The notes under the pieces are model-generated. The model did no database searches, was not told where the DNA came from, and saw nothing but the letters and a program-made list of their open reading frames with translations. Of a DNA stretch of 64,000 nucleotides, positions 33,312 to 42,819 are shown one piece after another. Location of the stretch: contig JANMDN010000044.1 of the NCBI GenBank assembly GCA_031376285.1, forward strand, positions 1 through 64,000, written 5' to 3'. Source of the stretch: JANMDN01 sp031376285. GTDB taxonomy: Bacteria; Actinomycetota; Thermoleophilia; Miltoncostaeales; Miltoncostaeaceae. The translations under genes were made by a program, and so were the position numbers. Numbering within the stretch: position 1 is the first letter of the stretch; each line of letters starts with the position of its first letter.

Positions 33312-33435
33312 TCCTCAAACCTCACGACGGGGGGCGACCGGGGAGGAACACTCCCAGGCGGACAACCGTCAGTTTCGCAGATCGCCCTCGGCTGGAACGG
33401 ACTGCCGGTTTACGTGTCGAGCGTCGACCCGCCCG

Positions 33436-34623
33436 TCACCGCGACGAGGCGGTCGGGTCGACGGTCACCGTCGGAAGCTCCCGGGTCGCCGACGCCGAAC
33501 GCTCGCCAGCCTGGGGAGGAGCCGGCGGCGGACCGGTCGCCACCACACGCGTCACGTCCTCGACGAAGGGTTCGTGGTTGATTTTGGCGACCGCGAATAC
33601 GACCGCCTCTTTGATGATGACCACCATCGGGAGCGCGAGGAGCACGCCTCCGAGGCCGTAGAGCTGCTCGCCGATGAGTAGCCCGAAGATCACGACGAGC
33701 GGGTGCACGCCCACCGCCGTGCCCATGATCTTTGGCACGACGACATGGCCCTCGAGCTGGTGGATCGCCACGAACGCGACGAGCACCCAGAGGGCCGAGA
33801 ACGGCGAGCTGAGAAGGGCGATGACGAGCGGCAAGATGGCCCCGAGGATCGGCCCGATGTAGGGGATGAACTCCATCACGAAGACCCACGCGGCGAAGGC
33901 CACGGCATAGTTCGCCCCCTGGTCGAAGATGCCGGTAACGCCGTAGATCCACAGCACGATTCCGGCACTCACACCGATGATCGCCGAGACGAGCAACTGC
34001 GCCTTGACGTACTCCGAGAGCGTCCGCTCGGTGCGGCGCAGGAATGCGGCTCCGTCTGGCCCGGCAACCTTCCGCGCGAAGAGGGCGATCCGCGGGGCGT
34101 CGAGCAGCATGTAGATCGAGGCGACCAGGATGAGGATCGCCGTCACGGCCCAGCTGAGGAGGTTCAGGCTGTAGTTGACGGCATTGTCCGCCTGCTCGCC
34201 GAGCCAGCGCTGCACCGAGTCGATTGCCCCCGACGCCTTCGCCTGGAGGTCGACGTTGATGCCTCGCCGGTCGAGAAACGCTTGGATCGATTGCACCTGG
34301 CGCTGGGCCTGGTCCGTGTAGTCGGGGAGGCGCTGGCGGATGTCCTCGATCTGACCGCGAACGGGGCTGATGACCAGGCTCACGCCACCGGCGATCCCCG
34401 CGGCAAGTGACACGAACACGGCGAGCACCGCAAGGCCCCTGGGAACGTGCAGCCGGCGCAGCATTCGGACGACGGGGTTCAAGATCAGGGAGATGACCAC
34501 CGACACCACGAAGATGACGAGCACCGTGCCGACCGTGCTCCCGATGATCCAGAGCGTCAGCAGGATCGCCGGTATGAGGAAGAACCGCGCCCATGGGGGC
34601 ATTTGCGCTGCGGCGTTACCCAT
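33436..34623 (-). CDS. AI-2E family transporter (YdiK/PerM-type permease)
   Basis: This 395-residue protein has about eight transmembrane helices with a large loop after the third (a coiled segment DYTDQAQRQVQSI). It has the family signatures EFIPYIGPILGAILP and HQLEGHVVVPKIMG. Members export autoinducer-2 or ions; the substrate cannot be predicted from sequence. I chose ATG 34623, since the upstream extension to 34737 is not hydrophobic and enters the divergent promoter. It has a Pro-rich C-terminus. Confidence 0.92.
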   Translation of the reverse strand: MGNAAAQMPPWARFFLIPAILLTLWIIGSTVGTVLVIFVVSVVISLILNPVVRMLRRLHVPRGLAVLAVFVSLAAGIAGGVSLVISPVRGQIEDIRQRLPDYTDQAQRQVQSIQAFLDRRGINVDLQAKASGAIDSVQRWLGEQADNAVNYSLNLLSWAVTAILILVASIYMLLDAPRIALFARKVAGPDGAAFLRRTERTLSEYVKAQLLVSAIIGVSAGIVLWIYGVTGIFDQGANYAVAFAAWVFVMEFIPYIGPILGAILPLVIALLSSPFSALWVLVAFVAIHQLEGHVVVPKIMGTAVGVHPLVVIFGLLIGEQLYGLGGVLLALPMVVIIKEAVVFAVAKINHEPFVEDVTRVVATGPPPAPPQAGERSASATRELPTVTVDPTASSR

Positions 34624-34727
34624 GGGGCAATCGTAGTCTCCACACCCGAGGAAGGCACCCGCCAAGGCGTTCGCCTCCGCGGTCGACTCAGTCGCGGCGA
34701 GCGCTCCTTGGCTATCGTTGGGACGCG

Positions 34728-35483
34728 ATGCCGCCACTTTCTCGCGAGCAGCTCGCCGCGCGCCGGAAGCGCCGCCGAGCGATCGACCAACGCCGCCACC
34801 ACCGTTTCGCGGTGCGCGCCGCCCTGCCCTTTGCCATCATCGGAGCGATCGCCGCGTTGGTGGTCTTCGCCGTTTCGACAATCGATCGCTCGAACCCGGA
34901 GGCCGGCGGTATCGCACCACCGGTGCAGCCGCCAAGCGGTGCAGCCCGGCTGCCTCAGGCGGTCATCATCGCGTCGGCGGGCAACGTCGATCTGCGCCTG
35001 CCGATCGAGCGCTCCCAAATCACCGCCATCGTCTTCCGGGCTGTCGAGAACCCGAGCGCGGTCGCCCTCACGCCATCGGAGGGCCTCTCGGTCCATATCG
35101 CTCCACGGGGAGACAGAAGCGGTTCGGACACCGCCTCGGTTGACGTCGGCGCTCCCGCGAAGACGGCCGTCTACGCTCCGGTGACCGGGGTCATCCATGC
35201 GATCGTGCCGTACCGTGTGGCGGGTCGCGTCGAGGGCTACGAGGTCCTCATCAACCCCGACAGCGCGGCAGATCGGACCGTCCGAATGAATCACCTCGAA
35301 ACCCTCGTCGGGAGCGACCGCCCCCACGTTCGCCAGCCGGTGCGTGAGGGAGAGACCCCAATCGGCCAGGTGCGTGACTTCTCCCGCGTCGCCGAACAGA
35401 CCGTCGCTCGTTACACGGCCGATTCCGGTAACCACGTCCACATCGAAGTCGAGCGCAAACCCGTCGGGGGCCTCCTCCCCTGA
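34728..35483 (+). CDS. membrane-anchored M23-like (LytM) protein, probably degenerate
   Basis: This 251-residue protein has an Arg-rich cytoplasmic start, one transmembrane helix (about 33-53), a Pro/Gly linker and a beta-rich domain. The domain has VYAPVTGVIHAI, VRMNHLE and the closing NHVHIEVE (HxH), matching the LytM/M23 fold. The first zinc-binding HxxxD motif is not visible, so it may bind rather than cut peptidoglycan. It overlaps the ymdB-like gene as TGATG. Confidence 0.78.
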   Translation: MPPLSREQLAARRKRRRAIDQRRHHRFAVRAALPFAIIGAIAALVVFAVSTIDRSNPEAGGIAPPVQPPSGAARLPQAVIIASAGNVDLRLPIERSQITAIVFRAVENPSAVALTPSEGLSVHIAPRGDRSGSDTASVDVGAPAKTAVYAPVTGVIHAIVPYRVAGRVEGYEVLINPDSAADRTVRMNHLETLVGSDRPHVRQPVREGETPIGQVRDFSRVAEQTVARYTADSGNHVHIEVERKPVGGLLP

Positions 35484-36289
35484 TGAGGACGCTCATCATC
35501 GGCGATGTGGTCGCTGAAGTGGGGCTCGGCGCCCTGCTTGCGACGCTGCCCTCGCTTCGCGAGCGCCACTCCCCGGATCTCGTAATCGTCAATTCCGAGA
35601 ATGCCGCCGGTGGGACGGGAACGAGCGCCAAACAGGTGGCACAACTCCTCGGCGCGGGTGTCGACGTCCTCACCGGTGGCAATCACACGTTTCACGACCG
35701 GAGTCTCTACCCGGTGCTCGAAACCGAGCCGCGTGTGCTCCGGCCCGCGAACGTCGCCAAACGGGCGCCGGGCCGAGGCTCGGTTGTGGTCGACGTCATC
35801 GGCGGCGGGCGCGCGGCGGTGATCAACCTGATGGGTCTCGTGTTCATGCAGGCCGCCGCCGTGAGTCCTTTCGAGGTCGTTGACGACCTCGTCGAGCGAG
35901 CACGCCGCGAAACGCCGACGATTTTTGTCGATATCCATGCGGAGGCCACGAGCGAGAAGATCGCGCTCGGGCACCACCTCGACGGCCGCGTGAGCGCGGT
36001 CGTCGGAACGCACACGCACGTTCAGACCTCTGATGCTCGGATCCTCGGCGGCGGCACGGCCTACATCACAGACCTCGGGATGACTGGCCCGCACGATTCG
36101 GTCATCGGCGTCAAAAAAGAGATCATCCTTCGTCGCTACTTGACCGGGCTCCCAGGCCGATTCGAGCCGGCGAAGGGCGGCGTGCTCGTCCAGGGCGTGA
36201 TCGTCGAAATCGGCGAAGATGGGCTCGCAACGTCGATTGAGGCCATCAGCATGGCCCCGGTCGTGCCAAACGCTCCCGGTTGGGATTGA
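35483..36289 (+). CDS. YmdB-family metallophosphoesterase
   Basis: This 268-residue dinuclear phosphoesterase has IIGDVV, the metal-ligand motif NSENAAGG, GGNHTFHD, DIHAEATSEKIA and VGTHTHVQT. Homologues hydrolyse 2',3'-cyclic nucleotides and affect biofilm or motility decisions. Its start overlaps the M23-like gene by 1 nt. It ends 15 nt from the stop of the convergent VapC gene. Confidence 0.93.
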   Translation: MRTLIIGDVVAEVGLGALLATLPSLRERHSPDLVIVNSENAAGGTGTSAKQVAQLLGAGVDVLTGGNHTFHDRSLYPVLETEPRVLRPANVAKRAPGRGSVVVDVIGGGRAAVINLMGLVFMQAAAVSPFEVVDDLVERARRETPTIFVDIHAEATSEKIALGHHLDGRVSAVVGTHTHVQTSDARILGGGTAYITDLGMTGPHDSVIGVKKEIILRRYLTGLPGRFEPAKGGVLVQGVIVEIGEDGLATSIEAISMAPVVPNAPGWD

Positions 36290-36304
36290 CGCTCTTCCAG
36301 TCGG

Positions 36305-36691
36305 TCAGACCTGGATGGTCTCGACGGCGTAGCGGCTGAGCATTCGATCTGACGTCAGGATTGGAAGATTAAGCAACTGGGCTTGGGCGACGAGTATGCG
36401 GTCGAACGGGTCTCGGTGAATCAGCGGCAGCGTTGCGACATGGAGCGCGTGGTGGTGTTCGAGCGGGACCGCTGTGGTCTTGGAGACTCGGAGTCGATCG
36501 GGCACCCAGGTCGCCGGAGGCTCGGGGAGCGGAAGGCGACCCAAGGCGTACTTGATCGCAATTTCCCAGCTGCTCGCGGCGGAGAGTAACAGCTCATTTT
36601 CGTCGTTTGCGACGAGTGTTCGCGCGGTCCCAAGCCGCGCAGGGTCCGTCTGCATCCAAAGCCAGCATTGCGTGTCGAGAAGGAGTCTCAC
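36305..36691 (-). CDS. vapC: VapC-type PIN-domain toxin
   Basis: This 128-residue PIN ribonuclease has the acidic residues of the active site in LLLDTQCWLW, SAASSWEIAIKY and HRDPFDRILVAQA. It would cleave RNA, often tRNA, when free of antitoxin. The start overlaps the antitoxin gene by 4 nt, the normal VapBC arrangement. It appears intact. Confidence 0.93.
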   Translation of the reverse strand: MRLLLDTQCWLWMQTDPARLGTARTLVANDENELLLSAASSWEIAIKYALGRLPLPEPPATWVPDRLRVSKTTAVPLEHHHALHVATLPLIHRDPFDRILVAQAQLLNLPILTSDRMLSRYAVETIQV

Positions 36692-36918
36692 CGCTCGAAC
36701 GCGTCGAGAACCTCATCGGGCAGAGGCGCGTCAAAGTCGTCTGGCACAGTGAAGCGTCCGACGTCCACGCCGAGCTGACGAGTGCCGCTCACCGGAACGG
36801 GGACGAGGCGCGCGACCGGGACATCGCCGCGGGTAATTTCGATCTCTTCGCCTGCTGCGACCCGACGTAGCAGGGCAGACAAATGTGTCTTGGCCTCGTG
36901 GACACCGACAGAACGCAT
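36688..36918 (-). CDS. vapB: VapB/Phd-YefM-type antitoxin
   Basis: This 76-residue protein has the Phd/YefM DNA-binding fold in VHEAKTHLSALLRRVAAGEE followed by GDVPVARLVP, and a C-terminal toxin-binding tail ending in DEVLDAFER. It neutralises the PIN toxin encoded directly downstream and should repress the shared promoter. A short stretch with the imperfect repeat GTCTATCGACTTAGTCGGTC lies just upstream of the start. Confidence 0.92.
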   Translation of the reverse strand: MRSVGVHEAKTHLSALLRRVAAGEEIEITRGDVPVARLVPVPVSGTRQLGVDVGRFTVPDDFDAPLPDEVLDAFER

Positions 36919-36959
36919 GCGGCGAGTCTATCGACTTAGTCGGTCAACTAGTTGCCGCC

Positions 36960-37565
36960 CTACCCCAGGCCGCGAGAGTCCTGCTTGAGGGCCGTGTCGA
37001 CACCCACGGCTGCTCCGAGCACCATCGTCCGGAGGGGGCCGCGCAGGCTCGGATCCACCTTCAAGAGGTAGTGGTCCGCGGTCGTGAACGCGGTCCGTAG
37101 GAGTCCCTCCCAGGTCTTCGTGATGCGCGCGACCTCGCGGTCGGTGGTGTCGACGATGCTGAAGTCCCAGGCGCGCCAGTTCTCCGCACGGATCTCACCG
37201 AGCTCAGCGCCCATTGGGCTGACCAACCCAAAACGGATCCTTCCAAAGACGTTTCGCTGGAGGATTTCGCCCGCCAAATCGCCCTGCGCATCGAGCACCT
37301 GCACGCGGGACTTCATGAACTTCGCCGGGCGCACGAGGGTGATGACGCGTTCGCCGCTTGCGTCGGTCACCCCGAGGCGATGGGTGAGGAACTGATCGAG
37401 CGAGCTCACGAGGCGGAGTGCCTTCTTGAGGGTGCTCTGACCCTCCTGCCGAACATAGCCCACCTCGGTGCCGTCCTCGCTGAGGATCTGGTACTCGTTG
37501 GTGAGTTCGACGACCTTCGCCTTCTGGCGAAAGACGAGGCGGTCGTGGGCGAGGAGAGCGGACAA
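36960..37565 (-). CDS. LURP-one-related / scramblase-like protein
   Basis: This 201-residue protein has repeated beta strands with a central helix, as in the Tubby C-terminal-like fold. VVELTNEYQILSEDG, VLDAQGDLAGEILQRN and WDFSIVDTTDREVARITKTW are typical of phospholipid-scramblase/LURP-one proteins. Bacterial functions are largely unknown. It starts at TTG 37565 and is not coupled to its neighbours. Confidence 0.8.
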   Translation of the reverse strand: MSALLAHDRLVFRQKAKVVELTNEYQILSEDGTEVGYVRQEGQSTLKKALRLVSSLDQFLTHRLGVTDASGERVITLVRPAKFMKSRVQVLDAQGDLAGEILQRNVFGRIRFGLVSPMGAELGEIRAENWRAWDFSIVDTTDREVARITKTWEGLLRTAFTTADHYLLKVDPSLRGPLRTMVLGAAVGVDTALKQDSRGLG

Positions 37566-37646
37566 CCTGGGGCTCCTGTGTCGGATCGGCGGTTGATCGA
37601 TGGTAGTCGGCCGCAGTTGCGCAGCGACCCACGCACCGACAGGCGT

Positions 37647-38942
37647 TCAGTCAATGAGGAATCGGGCCGAGAACGCACTCTCGGGGGCATCCTTGGCCAG
37701 GGTTGTGCGGCCTGGCGTGACGAGCGTCGCCGCGGGTGGCGCGACCGGGCGGGGCCAAGCGGCGGCAAGGAAGACCATGAGCAGCGCGTTTCGCACCGCG
37801 ACCTGCGCGACCGGCAGGCCGTCCATCGCGACGAGATCCCAGTACTGGTAGGGGAAGTACACGAGCGTCAGGATCATGGCCGCAAGTGCGGCTGCGAACG
37901 CGACCCGACCGAAGCGACCGCTCACGAGGAACGCAACCGGAAGCAACCAGATCAGGAACTGCGGTGAGAGGACCTTGCCGAATACGAGCAGCGCGCCGAC
38001 GGTCGCCGCCAAACCGGCGAAGGTGACCTGAGCCGCTTCATCGGGGCGAACGCGCCGAAGGAGAAACCAGACCGTCGCCGCGATGAGGACGATCGCGAGG
38101 CCGAGGAGGGCCGTCGAGATCGCCGCGACGACGCTCGGCCCGTGGCCGGGGAGGCCCTGGCTTCCAAAGCTATTTGTGACGCTCACGGTGCGACCGACAA
38201 GGCCCATGATGACCTCGATGTAGCTCGCTCCAGTCGACTCGATCTGGAGCGGGCGGTCGAGGTGGTAGGAGACGATTCCCCATGTCCCTCGGGGCGACAT
38301 GATCGCGAAGGGCGCGACCGCGGCCGCGAGCCCCCCAAGCGACGCGGCAAGACCCACGGCGGCCCGTCGGGCGCCCCGGTGGCGCGCGTGGACCACCAGG
38401 AGCAGCGGAATGAGCGCGAGGGGAAGCAGCTTCACGAGGGTGCCGACGGCGATGAGGGTCCAAGCCACCGCGAAACGTTTCGAGCAGATCGCCCAGGCCG
38501 TCCAGGCAAGGACGGCGGCAAAAAGCAGGTCGAAGCGGGTCTCGACCATGTTGCCCAGAACGAGCGGACAGAGCGCGACGACGAGCCCGGCGCCGAGCGT
38601 TCGCCGCCGGCTCGCGCCGAGGACGCGTGCCGTGGCAATGACACCAACGAGTGTCGCGAGGAGGCAGACGAGCATGAGTGCCGAAAAGGCTGGACCGAAG
38701 GCCCCTGGAAGCGCACCGGCCAGCCAAAAGAGCCCTGCCGCCGCCGGGGGATATTCGAGGGGGAAGTCACGGTACGGAAGCTGCCCGGCCGCCATCTGGC
38801 GCTCGGCAGCCTCGTACACGGGAAGGTCACTGATCCCGTGGTGGCTGTACTTGGTGAACTGGAGAAACACCAACCAGACCGTGCACGCCAGCACGGTCAG
38901 CCCGAGTACCAGCGGCCACACCGTGGAGCGCCGCGCGGTCAT
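37647..38942 (-). CDS. GT-C membrane glycosyltransferase (GT87/DUF2029-like)
   Basis: This 431-residue protein has about ten transmembrane helices. After the first helix is the acidic loop ISDLPVYEAAERQMAAGQLPYRDFPLEYPP, which fits the catalytic Asp/Glu loop of polyprenol-sugar-dependent mannosyltransferases. It would add a sugar to lipid-linked glycans or glycolipids outside the membrane. ATG 38942 overlaps the stop of the next gene by 4 nt. Confidence 0.87.
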   Translation of the reverse strand: MTARRSTVWPLVLGLTVLACTVWLVFLQFTKYSHHGISDLPVYEAAERQMAAGQLPYRDFPLEYPPAAAGLFWLAGALPGAFGPAFSALMLVCLLATLVGVIATARVLGASRRRTLGAGLVVALCPLVLGNMVETRFDLLFAAVLAWTAWAICSKRFAVAWTLIAVGTLVKLLPLALIPLLLVVHARHRGARRAAVGLAASLGGLAAAVAPFAIMSPRGTWGIVSYHLDRPLQIESTGASYIEVIMGLVGRTVSVTNSFGSQGLPGHGPSVVAAISTALLGLAIVLIAATVWFLLRRVRPDEAAQVTFAGLAATVGALLVFGKVLSPQFLIWLLPVAFLVSGRFGRVAFAAALAAMILTLVYFPYQYWDLVAMDGLPVAQVAVRNALLMVFLAAAWPRPVAPPAATLVTPGRTTLAKDAPESAFSARFLID

Positions 38943-40759
38943 GCCGGGCTCCATGCCTCGGTCGGGCTTGCCGCCACCGACACCCGCACGGGATCGATGC
39001 GCGGCGCGACCGCGGGGCGCGGCCAATGCGGAACCATGACCAGGAGCGCGAACGGGATGAACCACGGGACATACAAGTAGAACCAGTGCGTCAGCGTGAG
39101 CTGCATCCCGATCATCAGCGCGCCGGAAATGGCGGCGAACTGGACGAGATCCATTCGCTTCGGGAAGCGGAGCACCGCGATCGCCGCGACGGCGACAAGT
39201 CCGAGGAGGGCGATCTGGACCGGGCGCAGCGCCGGGTACTGTCCCCAGATCGAGAACGGCGAGTCGCGTCCGAACTGGTAGCCGAGCGTGCGCGACCAGA
39301 AGGCCCGCACGCCGTCGAACCCATCGAGGAACAGCACCCAACCGGTGGAGAGCGCGGCCAGGCAAAGTCCGGCGAGGAAGGCGAGTCGTCCCTGCGAGCG
39401 GGCGCGCGGAAACGGACTTCGGCTCCAAAGCGGAAGCAGCACGGCCGGCGCGAACTTCGTCGCGAGCGCCAAGCCGAGTAGGAATCCGCGCCCGAGTGGG
39501 CGCCGGGCCGCGACGAGACCCCAGATGAGCATCGCCGCGACGAGGCTGTCGTTGGAGTTACTTTCAAGCGAATAGGCCGTGAACGGGAACGCCGACCACC
39601 CGAGGGCGAGGGCGACCGCCAGTCGGGCCCCCGAGAGGATCCAACCGAGGGCCATCATCCCGAGGACGGCAAGCACGTCAAAGAGCACCGCAGCCCCGTG
39701 AGCCGCGCCCAGGTCGTCCCACTTTCCCTTCCACGGCATCGCCAGCTCGAACGGCACGTAGGTGAGGTAGTTGAGGGGCCCGTAGGTGTCGCAGCGTCCA
39801 CAGTCCTTCGGGAACGTGCCGTACGGCGTTTGGCCGTCGACGATCCGGTCGGCTCCGATGACTCCCGCGTACCCGACGTCGATGACGTTGCTGTCAAACG
39901 CGTTCAGGCCGAACCGCAGGCCCAACGTCACGACGAGGAGCGTCACGAGGGTCCACGTCGGGAGCCCCCCGCCAACGCGCGGCCGGCGCGGCTCGGAGAC
40001 TCCGTCTGCGCCGTCCGGAGGGGGCCCTCCTGCCGACCGGGAGCGCTGCGCGGCGATCCAGCCGAGTCGGAGCGCGAGGTAGACAAGCGGCGGGTACTGC
40101 AGGGGCACCGAGGTGAAGATCTCACCCTCGTTGAACCAGATCAGCGAGATGCCGAGCGAGAGGAGTGCCGTGAGATCGAGTGTGCGCATCGACAGCGGCC
40201 GACGCCAGTCGATCATCGCGACCAGAAAAAGCACGGAGAGGGTCAGCCAGACCGCGGGGCGGTTGATTCCACGCCCGAACGCGCCCCGGTAGCCGCGGGC
40301 CATCATCCAGGCGACCTGCGGGCCCGTGCGCACCTCGCTGACTTCACCGGTCTCGTCGCGGACGAGCACCTCGGATTGCGTGACCTCCGTACCGTTTGCC
40401 CGACGCGCGACGTAGGAGACGGTCCAGAGCCCCTTCTTCGCATCGAAGGTCGCCTTCACCTTGGAGATCGCGTGATCGGCAAGCCAATCGTTCAGGCGCG
40501 TCGAGGTGCGAGCTGCGCCGATGGCCTCGGCCTTCGAAAGCTCGGCCTGCTTCGGCGTGCCCACGCGTTCGCGCCCCGTTACTTGGACGTCTGCGACCCC
40601 CTGGGCAAGGCCGCCCACGAGATCCTCGACCGCTTGCGCGGCGGCGGCGACCGGTGGGTTGTCAATCGCTCGTGGGGGGGTCGTTGACGCCCCGACGGCC
40701 GGCGCGCTGAGGGCAATCGCGACGATGAGCGCGCCGGCCGCCTGGCGAAGCCGGCTCAC
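38939..40759 (-). CDS. large membrane glycosyltransferase with N-terminal exported domain
   Basis: This 606-residue protein has a signal-like helix (residues 8-24). An extracytoplasmic domain of about 130 residues follows (LSKAEAIGAARTSTRLNDWL, then WTVSYVARRANGTEVTQSEV), similar to PepSY-type beta domains, and then about ten transmembrane helices. The GT-C-like loop is YAGVIGADRIVDGQTPYG. It is translationally coupled to the second glycosyltransferase and close to gtrA, forming a glycan-assembly operon. The domain combination is unusual. Confidence 0.8.
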   Translation of the reverse strand: MSRLRQAAGALIVAIALSAPAVGASTTPPRAIDNPPVAAAAQAVEDLVGGLAQGVADVQVTGRERVGTPKQAELSKAEAIGAARTSTRLNDWLADHAISKVKATFDAKKGLWTVSYVARRANGTEVTQSEVLVRDETGEVSEVRTGPQVAWMMARGYRGAFGRGINRPAVWLTLSVLFLVAMIDWRRPLSMRTLDLTALLSLGISLIWFNEGEIFTSVPLQYPPLVYLALRLGWIAAQRSRSAGGPPPDGADGVSEPRRPRVGGGLPTWTLVTLLVVTLGLRFGLNAFDSNVIDVGYAGVIGADRIVDGQTPYGTFPKDCGRCDTYGPLNYLTYVPFELAMPWKGKWDDLGAAHGAAVLFDVLAVLGMMALGWILSGARLAVALALGWSAFPFTAYSLESNSNDSLVAAMLIWGLVAARRPLGRGFLLGLALATKFAPAVLLPLWSRSPFPRARSQGRLAFLAGLCLAALSTGWVLFLDGFDGVRAFWSRTLGYQFGRDSPFSIWGQYPALRPVQIALLGLVAVAAIAVLRFPKRMDLVQFAAISGALMIGMQLTLTHWFYLYVPWFIPFALLVMVPHWPRPAVAPRIDPVRVSVAASPTEAWSPA

Positions 40760-40790
40760 ACCGACGGTCGCGTGCTCCGCGCAGCGGCAC

Positions 40791-41273
40791 TCATCGAAAC
40801 GACCAGCGTCGGTTCAGGATGAAGTTCACCGGAGTCACGGCGGCGATGGCGATCGCCTGCGCGGGAAGCTCCCGTGCCCCCGCGAGGACAAGGATCTCCA
40901 AAAGAGCGAGGTTCAGGCCAAGCCCGATGAGACTGACAGCGAGGTAGCGCGCCCCCTGGAGGGCCGTCGACAGATTGTGCCGGCGGAAGGTCCAAAACTT
41001 GTTCAGGAGGAAGTTGCTCAGCCAGGCGACGCAAAAGGCACCGACGGCGGCGGCGAGACGATGCGACCCGACTCGCTCGAAGAGCAGGTAGAACACGAGG
41101 AGGTTGACGACGTAGCCGGTCCCGCCAACGGTGAGGAAGCGACCAAGCTGCGCCCAGTCGTCGCGCTTTGCGCTCCGTAGGCGAGGGCGCCTCAGAACAC
41201 TCGCCCGCAGGGAATCGCGCTCGAGCGGCTCGGGAAGGGCAGGGGCGGTTGCTGGTCCGTCGGTCAACGCCAC
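40791..41273 (-). CDS. GtrA-family polyprenol-sugar flippase-like protein
   Basis: This 160-residue protein has four transmembrane helices with FLTVGGTGYVVNLLVFYLL, LSNFLLNKFWTFR and the closing NFILNRRWSFR, all standard GtrA features. It may flip a prenyl-linked sugar for the two glycosyltransferases downstream. I chose GTG 41273; the longer frame to 41375 adds a basic, poorly conserved leader. The 31-nt gap to the next gene supports an operon. Confidence 0.88.
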   Translation of the reverse strand: MALTDGPATAPALPEPLERDSLRASVLRRPRLRSAKRDDWAQLGRFLTVGGTGYVVNLLVFYLLFERVGSHRLAAAVGAFCVAWLSNFLLNKFWTFRRHNLSTALQGARYLAVSLIGLGLNLALLEILVLAGARELPAQAIAIAAVTPVNFILNRRWSFR

Positions 41274-41395
41274 ATCGGTCAGGCTACCAAGAACCCCCGC
41301 GCACTCCGAGCGTGTTCGCTGAGTCTTAGCTGTTTCCCGCGCGTACTGAGGCACTTTCGTGACCCTTCGTCGCAACTCGCGACACGAATTCTTGA

Positions 41396-41431
41396 CTACG
41401 CTGGAACCGGGTGGTGGTTCGGGGTGGCCCC
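41396..41431 (+). repeat. dispersed 36-nt element, copy B
   Basis: This copy runs from CTACGCT to GTGGCCCC, about 90 nt before the aminotransferase ATG and 123 nt from the gtrA start. TACGCT could be a -10 box with transcription starting in the shared G-rich block. Confidence 0.7.
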
Positions 41432-41520
41432 GCGCGCGAGCGGCAGGATCAAAATCGCGGCGCGCAGGAGCAGGTGCCGCAGGGGCCAGCCCGAAGGCTG
41501 TCTACACTCCTTCTCGACCA

Positions 41521-42819
41521 ATGTCTCGATTGTCCGACCACGCGTCCCCGTCCGAGCCGACCATGCGCGTCGGCCCGGCCGACGCTCGCCGATACGACGA
41601 GCGTTTCGCCGCGCGCGCGGCTCGCATCATGTCCTCGGCGATGCGCGATCTGATGGCGATCTCTGAGCGTCCCGATGTGATCTCGCTCGCGGGTGGCTTC
41701 CCCGACACCGAGTCGTTCCCGAGGGAGGTCTTCGAGGAGGTGATGGAGGTCGTCTCCAAGAACCACCTCGCCGCCGCGCTTCAGTACGGATCCACCGAGG
41801 GCCTCGTCGATCTGCGCGAGCAGATTGTCCAGATCATGGCTCACGAGGGCGTCCACGCCCGCGTCGAGGACGTCATGGTCACAAGTGGCGGCCAGCAGGC
41901 CATCGACCTCGCGATCCGCACCTTCATCGATCCGGGTGATGTCGTGCTCGCCGAGGGGCCGACCTACCCGGGTGCGGTGCCGTGCTTCACCACCTACGAA
42001 GCCGACGTCCACCACATCCCGATCGACAATGACGGCCTTCAGGTCGACCTTGTCGAGGAGCGTCTCCTGCGTCTGCGCTCCCAGGGCAAGCGGGTGAAGC
42101 TCCTCTACACGATCCCCAACTTCCACAATCCCGGCGGCGTCACGATGTCGCTCGAACGCCGCGAGCGCCTCGTCCAGATCGCCCACGAGCACGAGCTGCT
42201 GATCGTCGAGGACAACCCCTACGGCCAGATCCGCTTCGAAGGCGAGCCACTTCCGTCGCTCTACCAACTCGACGACGGGGCCGGCTGGGTCTTCTACACG
42301 TCGACGTTCTCGAAGATCCTCGCGCCCGGCTTGCGGATCGGTTGGGTCGTCGCGCCGCCCCCGGTGCTACGCAAGATGAACCTCGGAAAGCAGGGCGCCG
42401 ACCTCTGCTCAAGCCCGATCAACCAGCGTTTCGTTCTCGAGTACCTGCGCCGCTACGACTGGCGCGACCACGTCACTCGACTGAATGGGATCTATCGGGG
42501 CCGTCGCGACGCGATGTTGCGGGCACTCGAAGAGGAGTTTCCTCCGGAGGCGACCTGGACGCGGCCAAACGGCGGCCTGTTCGTCTGGGCGACCCTTCCG
42601 GACTCGATCGACACGAAAGAGGACCTCCAGGCCAGGGCAGCGGAGCGAAGCGTCGCGTTCGTGCCCGGGGCGGCCGCCTTCCTCGACGGCCAGGGCCGTC
42701 ATTCGATGCGTCTGAACTTTTCCGCGAAGCCCGAGGCCGTCATCAGTGAGGGCGTGCGGCGGCTTGGCGAAGTGGTGCGTGAGGTCATGGACCTCCAACG
42801 AGCCTTCCCGTCAAGCTGA
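41521..42819 (+). CDS. PLP-dependent aminotransferase (2-aminoadipate/LysN-like, MocR-type class I)
   Basis: This 432-residue fold-type I aminotransferase has VISLAGGFPDTESFP, QYGSTEGLVDLRE, VTSGGQQAIDLA, the IPNFHNPGG loop, VEDNPYGQIRF and the PLP lysine in STFSKILAPGLRIGW. It resembles enzymes that act on 2-aminoadipate or broad-range amino acids. There is no DNA-binding domain, so it is an enzyme. Its stop overlaps the ddl start as TGATG. Substrate is uncertain. A second possible start is ATG 41563. Confidence 0.9.
   Translation: MSRLSDHASPSEPTMRVGPADARRYDERFAARAARIMSSAMRDLMAISERPDVISLAGGFPDTESFPREVFEEVMEVVSKNHLAAALQYGSTEGLVDLREQIVQIMAHEGVHARVEDVMVTSGGQQAIDLAIRTFIDPGDVVLAEGPTYPGAVPCFTTYEADVHHIPIDNDGLQVDLVEERLLRLRSQGKRVKLLYTIPNFHNPGGVTMSLERRERLVQIAHEHELLIVEDNPYGQIRFEGEPLPSLYQLDDGAGWVFYTSTFSKILAPGLRIGWVVAPPPVLRKMNLGKQGADLCSSPINQRFVLEYLRRYDWRDHVTRLNGIYRGRRDAMLRALEEEFPPEATWTRPNGGLFVWATLPDSIDTKEDLQARAAERSVAFVPGAAAFLDGQGRHSMRLNFSAKPEAVISEGVRRLGEVVREVMDLQRAFPSS

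Noticed and set aside
41449..42267. A 272-codon minus-strand frame opposite the aminotransferase
   Set aside because: The aminotransferase is complete and coupled to ddl, and the shadow has no recognisable domain.
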